DNA from: Methanosarcinales archaeon
Lineage (GTDB): Archaea; Halobacteriota; Syntropharchaeia; Alkanophagales; Methanospirareceae
Direction of reading: 5' to 3'
NCBI GenBank assembly: GCA_025464425.1
Contig: JAODGV010000058.1
Span: forward strand, 1 to 6,841
DNA: 6,841 nucleotides
The notes below the pieces were generated by a model. That model had not been told where the DNA came from. It ran no database searches and saw only the letters and a list, made by a program, of their open reading frames with translations. Shown here piece by piece: positions 1 through 4,970 of this stretch; positions within the stretch are counted from its first letter, which is position 1, and every line of letters starts with the position of its first letter. The position numbers were made by a program, and so were the translations under genes.

Positions 1-172
1 AAATATCTGCAAATCCCAGGCTCCAGATTCCAAAATTAACGAATGACTATAATAAGAAGAGCCTGACATGATAAAAGCCTATTCTAAACCGATAATCAAA
101 ATTACTCTGCCAGAGCCGATCTCCCGGGCTTATCAATTCTGATCATTGCTCTGTCTTCGATTCCCCTGCCAC
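1..172. other. noncoding tail downstream of nadE
   Basis: I see no convincing coding sequence on either strand. The stretch is AT-rich and lies beyond the nadE stop codon. It carries a short inverted repeat, AGGCTC at 18-23 and GAGCCT at 59-64, and a small palindrome at 105-115 listed separately. It may be the 3' flank of nadE or the edge of another transcription unit outside the window. Confidence 0.5.
97..115 (-). terminator. nadE: possible weak terminator after nadE
   Basis: Read on the minus strand, CTCTGGCAGAG (CTCT and AGAG arms around a GGC loop) is followed by TAATTTTG, a short T-rich stretch. It lies about 60 bases past the nadE stop. The stem is very short and the T run is only four bases, so this is a weak call; archaeal termination often needs only a T-rich tract. 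Confidence 0.2.
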
Positions 173-1777
173 TCATTCTTTATACCTGTTCGTTATCGGC
201 ATTCTCCTGCCGAACGCTTTAGGCGTTATCTTTATACCTATCGGGGCTTGCTGCCTCTTATATTCATTATGGTCCACCCGCCAGATGACATCGCTCACCA
301 CGTGCGCATCAAATCCCATCCCGATTATCTCCTCTTTACTCCTGTTCTCCTCGATGTATGCATGTAATATCGCGTCTAATATCTCGTACGGAGGCAGAGA
401 ATCGGTATCCTTCTGCCCCTCCCTCAATTCCGCAGAAGGTTCTTTTGTCAGTATACTCAGGGGAATGACCTCCTTCCCCTTCATGGCATTGATATATCGT
501 GCGAGTTTATACACCATCGTCTTCGGCACATCGGAGATAGCAGCCAGACCTCCACTCATATCACCATACAGTGTGCAATACCCGACAGCCAGCTCTGACT
601 TATTACCGGTTGATAGCACGAGATAGCCGAACTTATTCGAGAGCGCCATCAGGATATTCCCGCGAATCCTCGCCTGGATATTCTCCTCCGTTACGTCCGG
701 CTCAGTGCCTTTGAACTCTTCCGATAGCATTGCAGTGTACGCATTAACCGCATCAATAATGGGGATGACTTTGAACTCTATACCGAGGTTCTCAGCCAGT
801 CTCCTCGCATCTGCTATGCTCGCCTGTGACGTTATTGCACTGGGCATTGAGACACCAACCACATTCTGCGCGCCCAGCGCATCCGTTGCCAGTGCTGCGG
901 TCAATGCCGAGTCTATACCGCCACTCAAACCAATGACAACCTTCTCGAACCCGTTCTTTCGTACATAATCCCTTATTCCTAATATCAAAGCGCCATAAAT
1001 CTCTCTTAACGGGTCTCCATCCTCAGGTATTATCTCGGCACCGTCAAGATTCGTTATCACAAGATCTTCTTCAAACTGTTTACACTCGGCAATCAGAGCA
1101 CCTTCTTTATTGAAGACATAGCTCCTGCCATCAAATACCAGTTCATCCTGACCACCAACCAGATTGACATACACAATCGGTATTTTATTCTCCTTCGCTC
1201 GCCTCGCAATCAATTCTCTCCGCTCTCTGCTCTTGCCAGCGTGAAAAGGGGAAGCGGAGATGTTCACGATGAAATCCGCACCGGGTTCCGCATGCACAGC
1301 CGCAGGACCATTATCAACCCATATATACTCGCAGATACTGATGCCCAGTTTTAGCCCGTTAAGGTCGAATATGTAAGACTCAGCCGCTGGTTTAAAATAC
1401 CGCTTCTCATCAAAGACATCGTAGTTCGGCAGATGGGTCTTGTGCTGTACGCCGCTAAGTTTCCCATTTTGAATGAACGCGGCAGCATTGTAAATATTCT
1501 TACCAATCTCGTCAACGAAGCCTACGATAGCTGCAATGTCGCCAGTTTCAACGATTATCCTCGCCAGAGCTTCTCTATTTGCTCTGATGAATGATGGTTT
1601 TAGCAGCAGGTCCTCTGGTGGATAGCCGGTGATAGCCAGTTCGGGGAATATCACCAGATCAGCGCCTCCCTCGCGCGCCTTTCCGATATATTCTACGATT
1701 TTTTCGGTGTTGCCCTCTATATCCCCGACGGTTGCGTTTAGCTGCGCCAGTGCCACCCGGCAATCAAGGTCTGACAT
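173..1777 (-). CDS. nadE: glutamine-dependent NAD+ synthetase
   Basis: This 534-residue enzyme makes NAD+ from nicotinate adenine dinucleotide, ATP and glutamine in the cytoplasm, releasing AMP and pyrophosphate. Residues 6 to about 250 form a nitrilase-type glutaminase domain with the expected catalytic triad: E46 (FPELAITGYPPEDLLL), K113 (HKTHLPNYD) and C149 (GISICEYIW). Residues 255 to about 520 are the synthetase domain, with the ATP-pyrophosphatase loop SGGIDS at 285-290, LSTGNKSE at 388-395 and YGDMSGG at 404-410. The length matches the two-domain family and the C-terminus (KITPKAFGRRMPITNRYKE) looks natural, so the gene is complete. ATG 1777 puts the family-typical VALAQLNATVGD just inside the start; the upstream ribosome site is weak (GTGGT). 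Many archaea instead carry a short ammonia-dependent NadE, so this form may be of bacterial origin. It is transcribed divergently from the FrhB-like gene. Confidence 0.96.
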   Translation of the reverse strand: MSDLDCRVALAQLNATVGDIEGNTEKIVEYIGKAREGGADLVIFPELAITGYPPEDLLLKPSFIRANREALARIIVETGDIAAIVGFVDEIGKNIYNAAAFIQNGKLSGVQHKTHLPNYDVFDEKRYFKPAAESYIFDLNGLKLGISICEYIWVDNGPAAVHAEPGADFIVNISASPFHAGKSRERRELIARRAKENKIPIVYVNLVGGQDELVFDGRSYVFNKEGALIAECKQFEEDLVITNLDGAEIIPEDGDPLREIYGALILGIRDYVRKNGFEKVVIGLSGGIDSALTAALATDALGAQNVVGVSMPSAITSQASIADARRLAENLGIEFKVIPIIDAVNAYTAMLSEEFKGTEPDVTEENIQARIRGNILMALSNKFGYLVLSTGNKSELAVGYCTLYGDMSGGLAAISDVPKTMVYKLARYINAMKGKEVIPLSILTKEPSAELREGQKDTDSLPPYEILDAILHAYIEENRSKEEIIGMGFDAHVVSDVIWRVDHNEYKRQQAPIGIKITPKAFGRRMPITNRYKE

Positions 1778-1815
1778 TCTTTACCACTTCTTTTTCTAAA
1801 ACACCAGACATTGCG

Positions 1816-1824
1816 ATATAAAAA
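1816..1824 (-). promoter_or_regulatory. nadE: TATA box of nadE
   Basis: The minus strand reads TTTTTATAT here, close to the archaeal TATA consensus. Transcription would start about 25 bases downstream, near 1795, leaving a leader of roughly 18 bases before ATG 1777. Position and sequence both fit; no experimental start is known. Confidence 0.6.
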
Positions 1825-1918
1825 CATTCAGCAAGATTAGCGAAATCAAGGTGTGCAAGAAGTTCTCACGTTTCTTTTATTTCTACTGTTTAACAGCAGG
1901 ATCCACCTCACACTCTGC

Positions 1919-1935
1919 TTCATAACAATTATGAA
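1919..1935. repeat. perfect inverted repeat, candidate operator
   Basis: TTCATAA at 1919-1925 and TTATGAA at 1929-1935 are exact reverse complements separated by CAA. The 17-base element ends 16 bases before the TATA box of the FrhB-like gene, in the position expected for a site that affects binding of basal transcription factors. The regulator is unknown; the sequence does not match the nitrogen-repressor (NrpR) sites I know. Confidence 0.4.
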
Positions 1936-1951
1936 AAGTTCTCAAATACTA

Positions 1952-1959
1952 TTTTATAG
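1952..1959 (+). promoter_or_regulatory. TATA box of the FrhB-like/gltB operon
   Basis: TTTTATAG, preceded by the A-rich CAAATACTA, resembles an archaeal TATA box. It predicts transcription starting near 1980, with a leader of about 25 to 30 bases carrying the GGAGG ribosome site. A second AT-rich stretch, ACATATAT at about 1965-1972, would leave almost no room for that site and is less likely. Confidence 0.5.
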
Positions 1960-1995
1960 CCATTACATATATCCCTATTGCTATTAGTAAAAGAC

Positions 1996-2000
1996 GGAGG
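1996..2000 (+). promoter_or_regulatory. Shine-Dalgarno site GGAGG
   Basis: GGAGG ends only three bases before ATG 2004 but nine bases before the in-frame ATG 2010. The strong site of the downstream gltB gene has eight bases between the equivalent position and its ATG. The spacing therefore favours ATG 2010, or ATG 2004 used less efficiently, within a run of in-frame start codons. Confidence 0.65.
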
Positions 2001-2003
2001 ATA

Positions 2004-2024
2004 ATGAGCATGAGCATGAGCATG
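2004..2024 (+). repeat. in-frame ATGAGC hexamer repeat with four start codons
   Basis: ATGAGC occurs three times and is followed by ATG, giving start codons at 2004, 2010, 2016 and 2022, all in the same frame (Met-Ser repeated, then Met-Ala). Loss or gain of a unit would keep the frame while changing the distance between the ribosome site and the usable start codon. Confidence 0.85.
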
Positions 2025-3116
2025 GCAAAAGCGAATGGTTTTCCGGTATGTTGCTATTGCGGCGCCTGTGCTGCGTTCATACCAGACTTTGAGAAGTACA
2101 GGGAGGAAGAAGTTGTATGGGATAAAGGTTGCGGTGGTTCGGCAGGTTTCTGCTTCAGTTTCTGTCCGCGCTCATTCGCAGCCTGCCGGCTGTGCGAGGA
2201 GGAATGTCCGAGGAAAGATTATGGTGTGTGTGATTTCAGTCCGAACACGTCATCACCGGAGAGGCGAATTCTGGCATATTATGAGGATATACTGATAGCA
2301 AGGTCTAAAGATGAGACTTTGAGAGGTGGAGCTGATGGTAGTGCCGTAACGGCGATACTCTGTAAAGCACTGGAGGAAGGCTTTATAGACGCTGCTGTTA
2401 TTGCCATACGGACTGAGAACTGGCGAGCCGAACCTTTTGTCGCCACCACACCGGAAGAAGTATTGCGGGGTGCGGGTCCGAAATACACGGTCTGTCCTTC
2501 GGTTCTGGGCTTATGGGAAGCGATAGACCGTGGCTATGAGAACATCGCAATGGTCGGTACAGGATGCAATATAGAGGCAGTGAGACGGCTCCAGGCATTG
2601 CGCATGCCCACTCTGGAGCTTGACCGCGTGAAGGTCCTGATCGGGCTCTTTGGCACTGAAACGTTCTGGCATCGCGAGCTCGTCCGGTTTCTCGCAGAAC
2701 GAGATATAGATATCAGGGATGTAGAGAAGTTCTATGTTACGAAAGGCAACTTCATGGTGGTCACAAAGGATTCGGAGTTCAGCATCCCTACAAGGGAACT
2801 GGATGCCTGTGTGCGTGATACGTGCCGGCTGTGCGAAGATTTCACCGCTCAGCTTGCGGATGTCTCCGCAGGCTCTTCTGGCTCGCCCGAAAGCTGGTCT
2901 TCATTGATTGTTCGTACACAGGCGGGCAGAGAGCTGTTGAAAATCGCGGATGCCGCAATAGAGACGAAGCCGATGGACGAAGCGGGGATAAACAGGATAA
3001 AACGATTCGCTTTTAAGAAGAAGATGGTGAATTATGGTCATATAATGGACCAGATGAGAGTTTGTGCCGCGTGCTTGACGAATCCGTATTCTTTTACATT
3101 GCAAAGAGGTGATTGA
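2004..3116 (+). CDS. F420 hydrogenase/dehydrogenase beta subunit (FrhB/FdhB) family protein
   Basis: The 370-residue product belongs to the FAD-containing FrhB/FdhB/FpoF family, whose members exchange electrons between F420 and a partner enzyme in the cytoplasm. Visible family marks are a cysteine-rich N-terminus (C16, C17, C19, C22, C43, C50, C54-Pro, C61, C64, C68-Pro, C76) suited to one or two [4Fe-4S] clusters, GGADGSAVTAIL at 108-119, VGTGCNIEAV at 184-193 (usually GTPC), and the C-terminal CRLCEDFTAQLADVSAGSSG at 274-293 followed by a Trp-Ser...IVRT stretch. Another pair, C354 and C357, lies near the end; there are 19 cysteines in all. No membrane segment is seen, and the protein is longer than FrhB itself (about 280-290). 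It ends one base before gltB, so it probably supplies electrons to that FMN enzyme. Family assignment is firm; F420 as cofactor is inferred from the family. The start could be 2004 or 2010. Confidence 0.88.
   Translation: MSMSMSMAKANGFPVCCYCGACAAFIPDFEKYREEEVVWDKGCGGSAGFCFSFCPRSFAACRLCEEECPRKDYGVCDFSPNTSSPERRILAYYEDILIARSKDETLRGGADGSAVTAILCKALEEGFIDAAVIAIRTENWRAEPFVATTPEEVLRGAGPKYTVCPSVLGLWEAIDRGYENIAMVGTGCNIEAVRRLQALRMPTLELDRVKVLIGLFGTETFWHRELVRFLAERDIDIRDVEKFYVTKGNFMVVTKDSEFSIPTRELDACVRDTCRLCEDFTAQLADVSAGSSGSPESWSSLIVRTQAGRELLKIADAAIETKPMDEAGINRIKRFAFKKKMVNYGHIMDQMRVCAACLTNPYSFTLQRGD
3106..3113 (+). promoter_or_regulatory. gltB: strong Shine-Dalgarno site of gltB
   Basis: GAGGTGAT matches eight consecutive positions of the archaeal consensus GGAGGTGATC. 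It overlaps the last codons of the FrhB-like gene and is followed by TGA and then ATG 3118. It argues for ATG 3118 over the in-frame GTG at 3109, which lies inside the site. The arrangement suggests translational coupling. Confidence 0.85.
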
Positions 3117-3117
3117 A

Positions 3118-4101
3118 ATGGGAGATATATATGCAAATGCGAGGTCTACCACGGGTACGTCCGTGCGGAGGCGAGACGTGAACACACTGAGCGGGATGTG
3201 TCCGATATGTGTGAAGGAGTGTACAGTGCTATGCGAGATAGGTAAGAGTGCGTTCAGGGGCAGAGAGGTGTTGTATCCTGAGCCTGAGCAATTTGGCTGG
3301 AGTACAGCCGCATCAAATAAGGATTACGGGCTCGATTGGTCACATTTCAATATCCTCTCGCGGCTGCGTGGCGCGGAAGGCATAGAACCCAGTTCAGATG
3401 TAGCGCTCTTCACCAATGTGGACATAGAAACGAAGATAGGGGGGATCCCACTGAAGCTGCCACTCGCTATCGGCGCGTTTGGCTCCACCGATGTGGGTAA
3501 GAACAACTGGGATGCACTTGCTATCGGCGCTGCACTCTCAGGGATAATAATAATCATCGGTGAGAACGTCTGCGGTGTGGATCACGAATCGGTATTCACG
3601 AACGGCAAAGTGACGAAATCGCCGGAGATGGAACGGCGGGTCAGACTCTTCAAGGAGTACTGGGATGGTAAATACGGCGATGTCGCAGTGCAGACGAACG
3701 TAGAAGACCAGCGATTTGGTGTGGATGAGTACGTGATCTCAAAGCTGGAAGTGAACATAGTGGAACGGAAATGGGGGCAGGGAGCGAAGGCGATAGGCGG
3801 TGAGATACGTGTATCCTCGCTGGAAAGGGCACTGGAACTGAAGAGAAGGGGTTATGTCGTGCAGCCGGACCCCGAAGACCTCGCGGTTCAGGAAGCGTTC
3901 AAAGACGGCTTGTTCAAGACTTTCGAGCGGCACAGCCGCGTGGGATTCCCGGAAGAGCGCGGTTTTGTGGAGGATGTCGAATGGCTGCGTGATATCAGGT
4001 GCAAAATATGTAACGATAAAAACAGGTGCTTACCGCCCTGTGGACGTTGCATGGACGATGAAAGTGGCATCGGAAGCAAAAGTGGATTACATAACCTTTG
4101 A
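3118..4101 (+). CDS. gltB: gltB, N-terminal piece (frame 1)
   Basis: As the sequence stands, translation from ATG 3118 gives 327 residues and stops at 4101. Residues 1-293 are genuine: the four-cysteine N-terminal motif, the first barrel strands and the KWGQGAKAIGGE loop. The last 34 residues, after Trp-Leu-Arg-Asp-Ile, are out-of-frame sequence; the real continuation, GAKYVTIKTGAYRP, lies one base over. This fragment lacks the glycine-rich FMN phosphate-binding part and would not be expected to work alone. Confidence 0.75.
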   Translation: MGDIYANARSTTGTSVRRRDVNTLSGMCPICVKECTVLCEIGKSAFRGREVLYPEPEQFGWSTAASNKDYGLDWSHFNILSRLRGAEGIEPSSDVALFTNVDIETKIGGIPLKLPLAIGAFGSTDVGKNNWDALAIGAALSGIIIIIGENVCGVDHESVFTNGKVTKSPEMERRVRLFKEYWDGKYGDVAVQTNVEDQRFGVDEYVISKLEVNIVERKWGQGAKAIGGEIRVSSLERALELKRRGYVVQPDPEDLAVQEAFKDGLFKTFERHSRVGFPEERGFVEDVEWLRDIRCKICNDKNRCLPPCGRCMDDESGIGSKSGLHNL

Positions 4102-4189
4102 TGGTGCCGGTGGCGGGACCGGAATGAGTCCTGTGCCGATGATGAACGAGATGAGCACGCCCACCGTGTATTTAGAAGCACAGATATTA
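3998..4189 (+). other. gltB: gltB, middle piece (frame 2)
   Basis: These 64 codons carry the core of the FMN site, including TFDGAGGGTGMSPVPMM, and have no start codon or ribosome site of their own. They are readable only if the frame shifts by one base after 3996. The frame runs on to a stop at 4220-4222 but loses family resemblance after Gln-Ile-Leu-Lys. High similarity to the family in this stretch shows that the interruption is local and not a random open frame. Confidence 0.8.
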
Positions 4190-4190
4190 A

Positions 4191-4727
4191 AAGGTGCGCA
4201 GGATACTGGAGCGAGAGGGTAAATACGTGCCCGACATGAGCATGGCTGGTGGGTTCATAAACGAGACGCAGATGTTCAAGGCGATAGCAATGAGTAACTT
4301 CGGCGGCAACCACGGTAAGGGTCCATTCGTGAAATCAATCACAATGGCGAGGTCGCCATTAACAGCAGCGATGAAGTCGCTCTATTTCACGGAACTCGCA
4401 GAAAAGGGCAGATTACCACGAGATTTTGCAAATAAATACGGGAATGACCCTGAAAAGTTCTTTATCGCTGCTGAGGAGTTGAAAACCGAATACGGTGCTA
4501 AAGTAGGCAATGAGATACCCTGGTCTGCGGTTGGCGTCTACACATACCTCTATGAGCGGTTAGGGATTGGTTTGAAGCAAATGCTTGCAGGCTCGCGTAA
4601 GTTCAAACTGGATTTGATAGACCGGGGCGATATTGCGTCACTGAGCAAACTCGCATCCGAGGTTACGGGCATACCGATGCTGCATGAGCTGGAAGCGGAT
4701 ATGTTCGAGGAGATACTGCTCTCATAG
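4191..4727 (+). CDS. gltB: gltB, C-terminal piece (frame 3)
   Basis: This piece is 178 codons and ends at TAG 4725-4727. It encodes the end of the barrel, with MSMAGGF and MSNFGGNHGKGPF, then a helical tail ending in Glu-Glu-Ile-Leu-Leu-Ser. A GTG at 4194 is the first possible start, but no ribosome site precedes it, so independent translation is unlikely. It contains no cysteine, so the iron-sulfur motif found at this end of classical glutamate synthase large subunits is missing. Confidence 0.75.
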   Translation, partial: KVRRILEREGKYVPDMSMAGGFINETQMFKAIAMSNFGGNHGKGPFVKSITMARSPLTAAMKSLYFTELAEKGRLPRDFANKYGNDPEKFFIAAEELKTEYGAKVGNEIPWSAVGVYTYLYERLGIGLKQMLAGSRKFKLDLIDRGDIASLSKLASEVTGIPMLHELEADMFEEILLS

Positions 4728-4815
4728 CGGTGCAGACTGTGCTGTGATGCATGCGTGCGAGTACGATGATGCTCCCGTCCCGCCGCATCAACGACGGTGA
4801 CCACGTGCAATAAGA

Positions 4816-4854
4816 AGAAGTGGTTCAAGCGAGCCGAACATTGAAGTCACTTCT
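4816..4854 (+). other. bulged hairpin, possible 3' UTR structure
   Basis: AGAAGTG (4816-4822) pairs with CACTTCT (4848-4854), and the adjoining GTTC (4823-4826) pairs with GAAC (4836-4839) around a nine-base loop, leaving an eight-base bulge on the 3' side. It lies about 90 bases past the gltB stop. No T tract follows at once, so it is not a classic terminator; it may be a transcript-end structure or chance. Confidence 0.3.
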
Positions 4855-4883
4855 ATCCGCAAGCATTCAATCCTGTAATTTAA

Positions 4884-4919
4884 AGGGGTATATAGTACAA
4901 TATAGTACAATCATCCCCT
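4884..4919. repeat. tandem 10-bp repeat framed by AGGGG/CCCCT, candidate operator
   Basis: TATAGTACAA occurs twice in perfect tandem at 4891-4900 and 4901-4910. Each unit contains the palindrome GTAC, so two GTAC cores lie exactly one helical turn apart. The pair is framed by AGGGG (4884-4888) and CCCCT (4915-4919), which are reverse complements. The element ends 11 bases before the hppA TATA box, suggesting a regulator site, though none is known to me. Confidence 0.5.
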
Positions 4920-4930
4920 ACCATGCACTC

Positions 4931-4940
4931 TTTTTATATA
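4931..4940 (+). promoter_or_regulatory. hppA: TATA box of hppA
   Basis: TTTTTATATA is a near-perfect archaeal TATA box. The expected transcription start is about 4959-4965, leaving a leader of only about 6 to 12 bases before ATG 4971. The transcript is therefore leaderless or nearly so. Confidence 0.75.
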
Positions 4941-4960
4941 CTGCTGGCAATATAACGAAT

Positions 4961-4964
4961 GGTG
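4961..4964 (+). promoter_or_regulatory. hppA: short Shine-Dalgarno site GGTG deciding the hppA start
   Basis: GGTG lies six bases before ATG 4971, the same spacing as the GGTG part of the strong gltB site to its own ATG. It therefore favours ATG 4971 over the in-frame ATG at 4959, which has no such site. The match is only four bases and may not even be in the transcript. Confidence 0.4.
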
Positions 4965-4970
4965 GAACAA

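Larger units (their letters stand above)
1778..2003. promoter_or_regulatory. divergent promoter region between nadE and the FrhB-like gene
   Basis: This 226-base gap separates two diverging genes and must hold both promoters. Besides the two TATA boxes it contains a perfect inverted repeat at 1919-1935, an 11-base palindrome CTGTT-T-AACAG at 1886-1896, and a direct repeat AAGTTCTCA at 1860-1868 and 1936-1944. No coding sequence is evident. The middle, about 1830-1915, has no other feature I recognise. Confidence 0.6.
3118..4727 (+). pseudogene. gltB: FMN-binding glutamate synthase family protein, interrupted by two frameshifts
   Basis: Joining three reading frames restores a continuous protein of 535 residues, a normal length for stand-alone FMN-binding glutamate synthase family proteins. 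It would be the FMN barrel that reduces an iminoglutarate-type intermediate to glutamate. Marks include PLKLPLAIGAFG at 111-122, KWGQGAKAIGGE at 218-229, DGAGGGTGMSP at 328-338 and MAGGF at 375-379. An N-terminal C28-x2-C31-x3-C35-x3-C39 cluster may hold iron-sulfur; the usual C-terminal cluster cysteines are absent. No glutaminase domain is present. The reading passes from frame 1 to 2 near 3996-3997 and from 2 to 3 near 4189-4193, each explained by one extra base. Conservation is good through all pieces, so this is a recent break or sequence error rather than an old pseudogene. It is coupled to the FrhB-like gene one base upstream. Related FMN proteins act in N-methylglutamate synthesis, so the product is not certain. 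Confidence 0.85.
4728..4970. other. intergenic region between gltB and hppA
   Basis: This 243-base gap shows no family-like coding sequence. Its left part holds overlapping short inverted repeats (TGATGC...GCATCA and CCGTC...GACGG, about 4769-4797). The middle holds a bulged hairpin at 4816-4854. The right part holds a tandem 10-bp repeat and the hppA TATA box. It probably combines the 3' end of the gltB transcript with the hppA promoter. Confidence 0.55.

Noticed and set aside
3109..3117. GTG at 3109 as an upstream start for gltB
   Set aside because: It lies inside the Shine-Dalgarno site GAGGTGAT, which is ideally spaced for ATG 3118.
3997..4101. Cysteine-rich tail (CKICNDKNRCLPPCGRC) at the end of the first gltB piece, resembling a zinc or iron-sulfur site
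   Set aside because: It is out-of-frame reading of the sequence that, one base over, encodes the conserved GAKYVTIKTGAYRP of the FMN barrel.
2015..4246. Shared 12-mer CATGAGCATGGC at 2015-2026 and 4235-4246
   Set aside because: Both are coding for Met-Ser-Met-Ala in unrelated proteins; the second is part of a conserved GltB motif. Likely chance.
3888..4313. Minus-strand open frame of 141 codons opposite the gltB frameshift region
   Set aside because: The opposite strand encodes clear FMN-barrel sequence through the same interval; the antisense product resembles nothing.
1919..4911. NrpR nitrogen-repressor operators at the two candidate regulatory repeats
   Set aside because: Neither repeat fits the GGAA-N6-TTCC or GGTA-N6-TACC patterns I know for this repressor.
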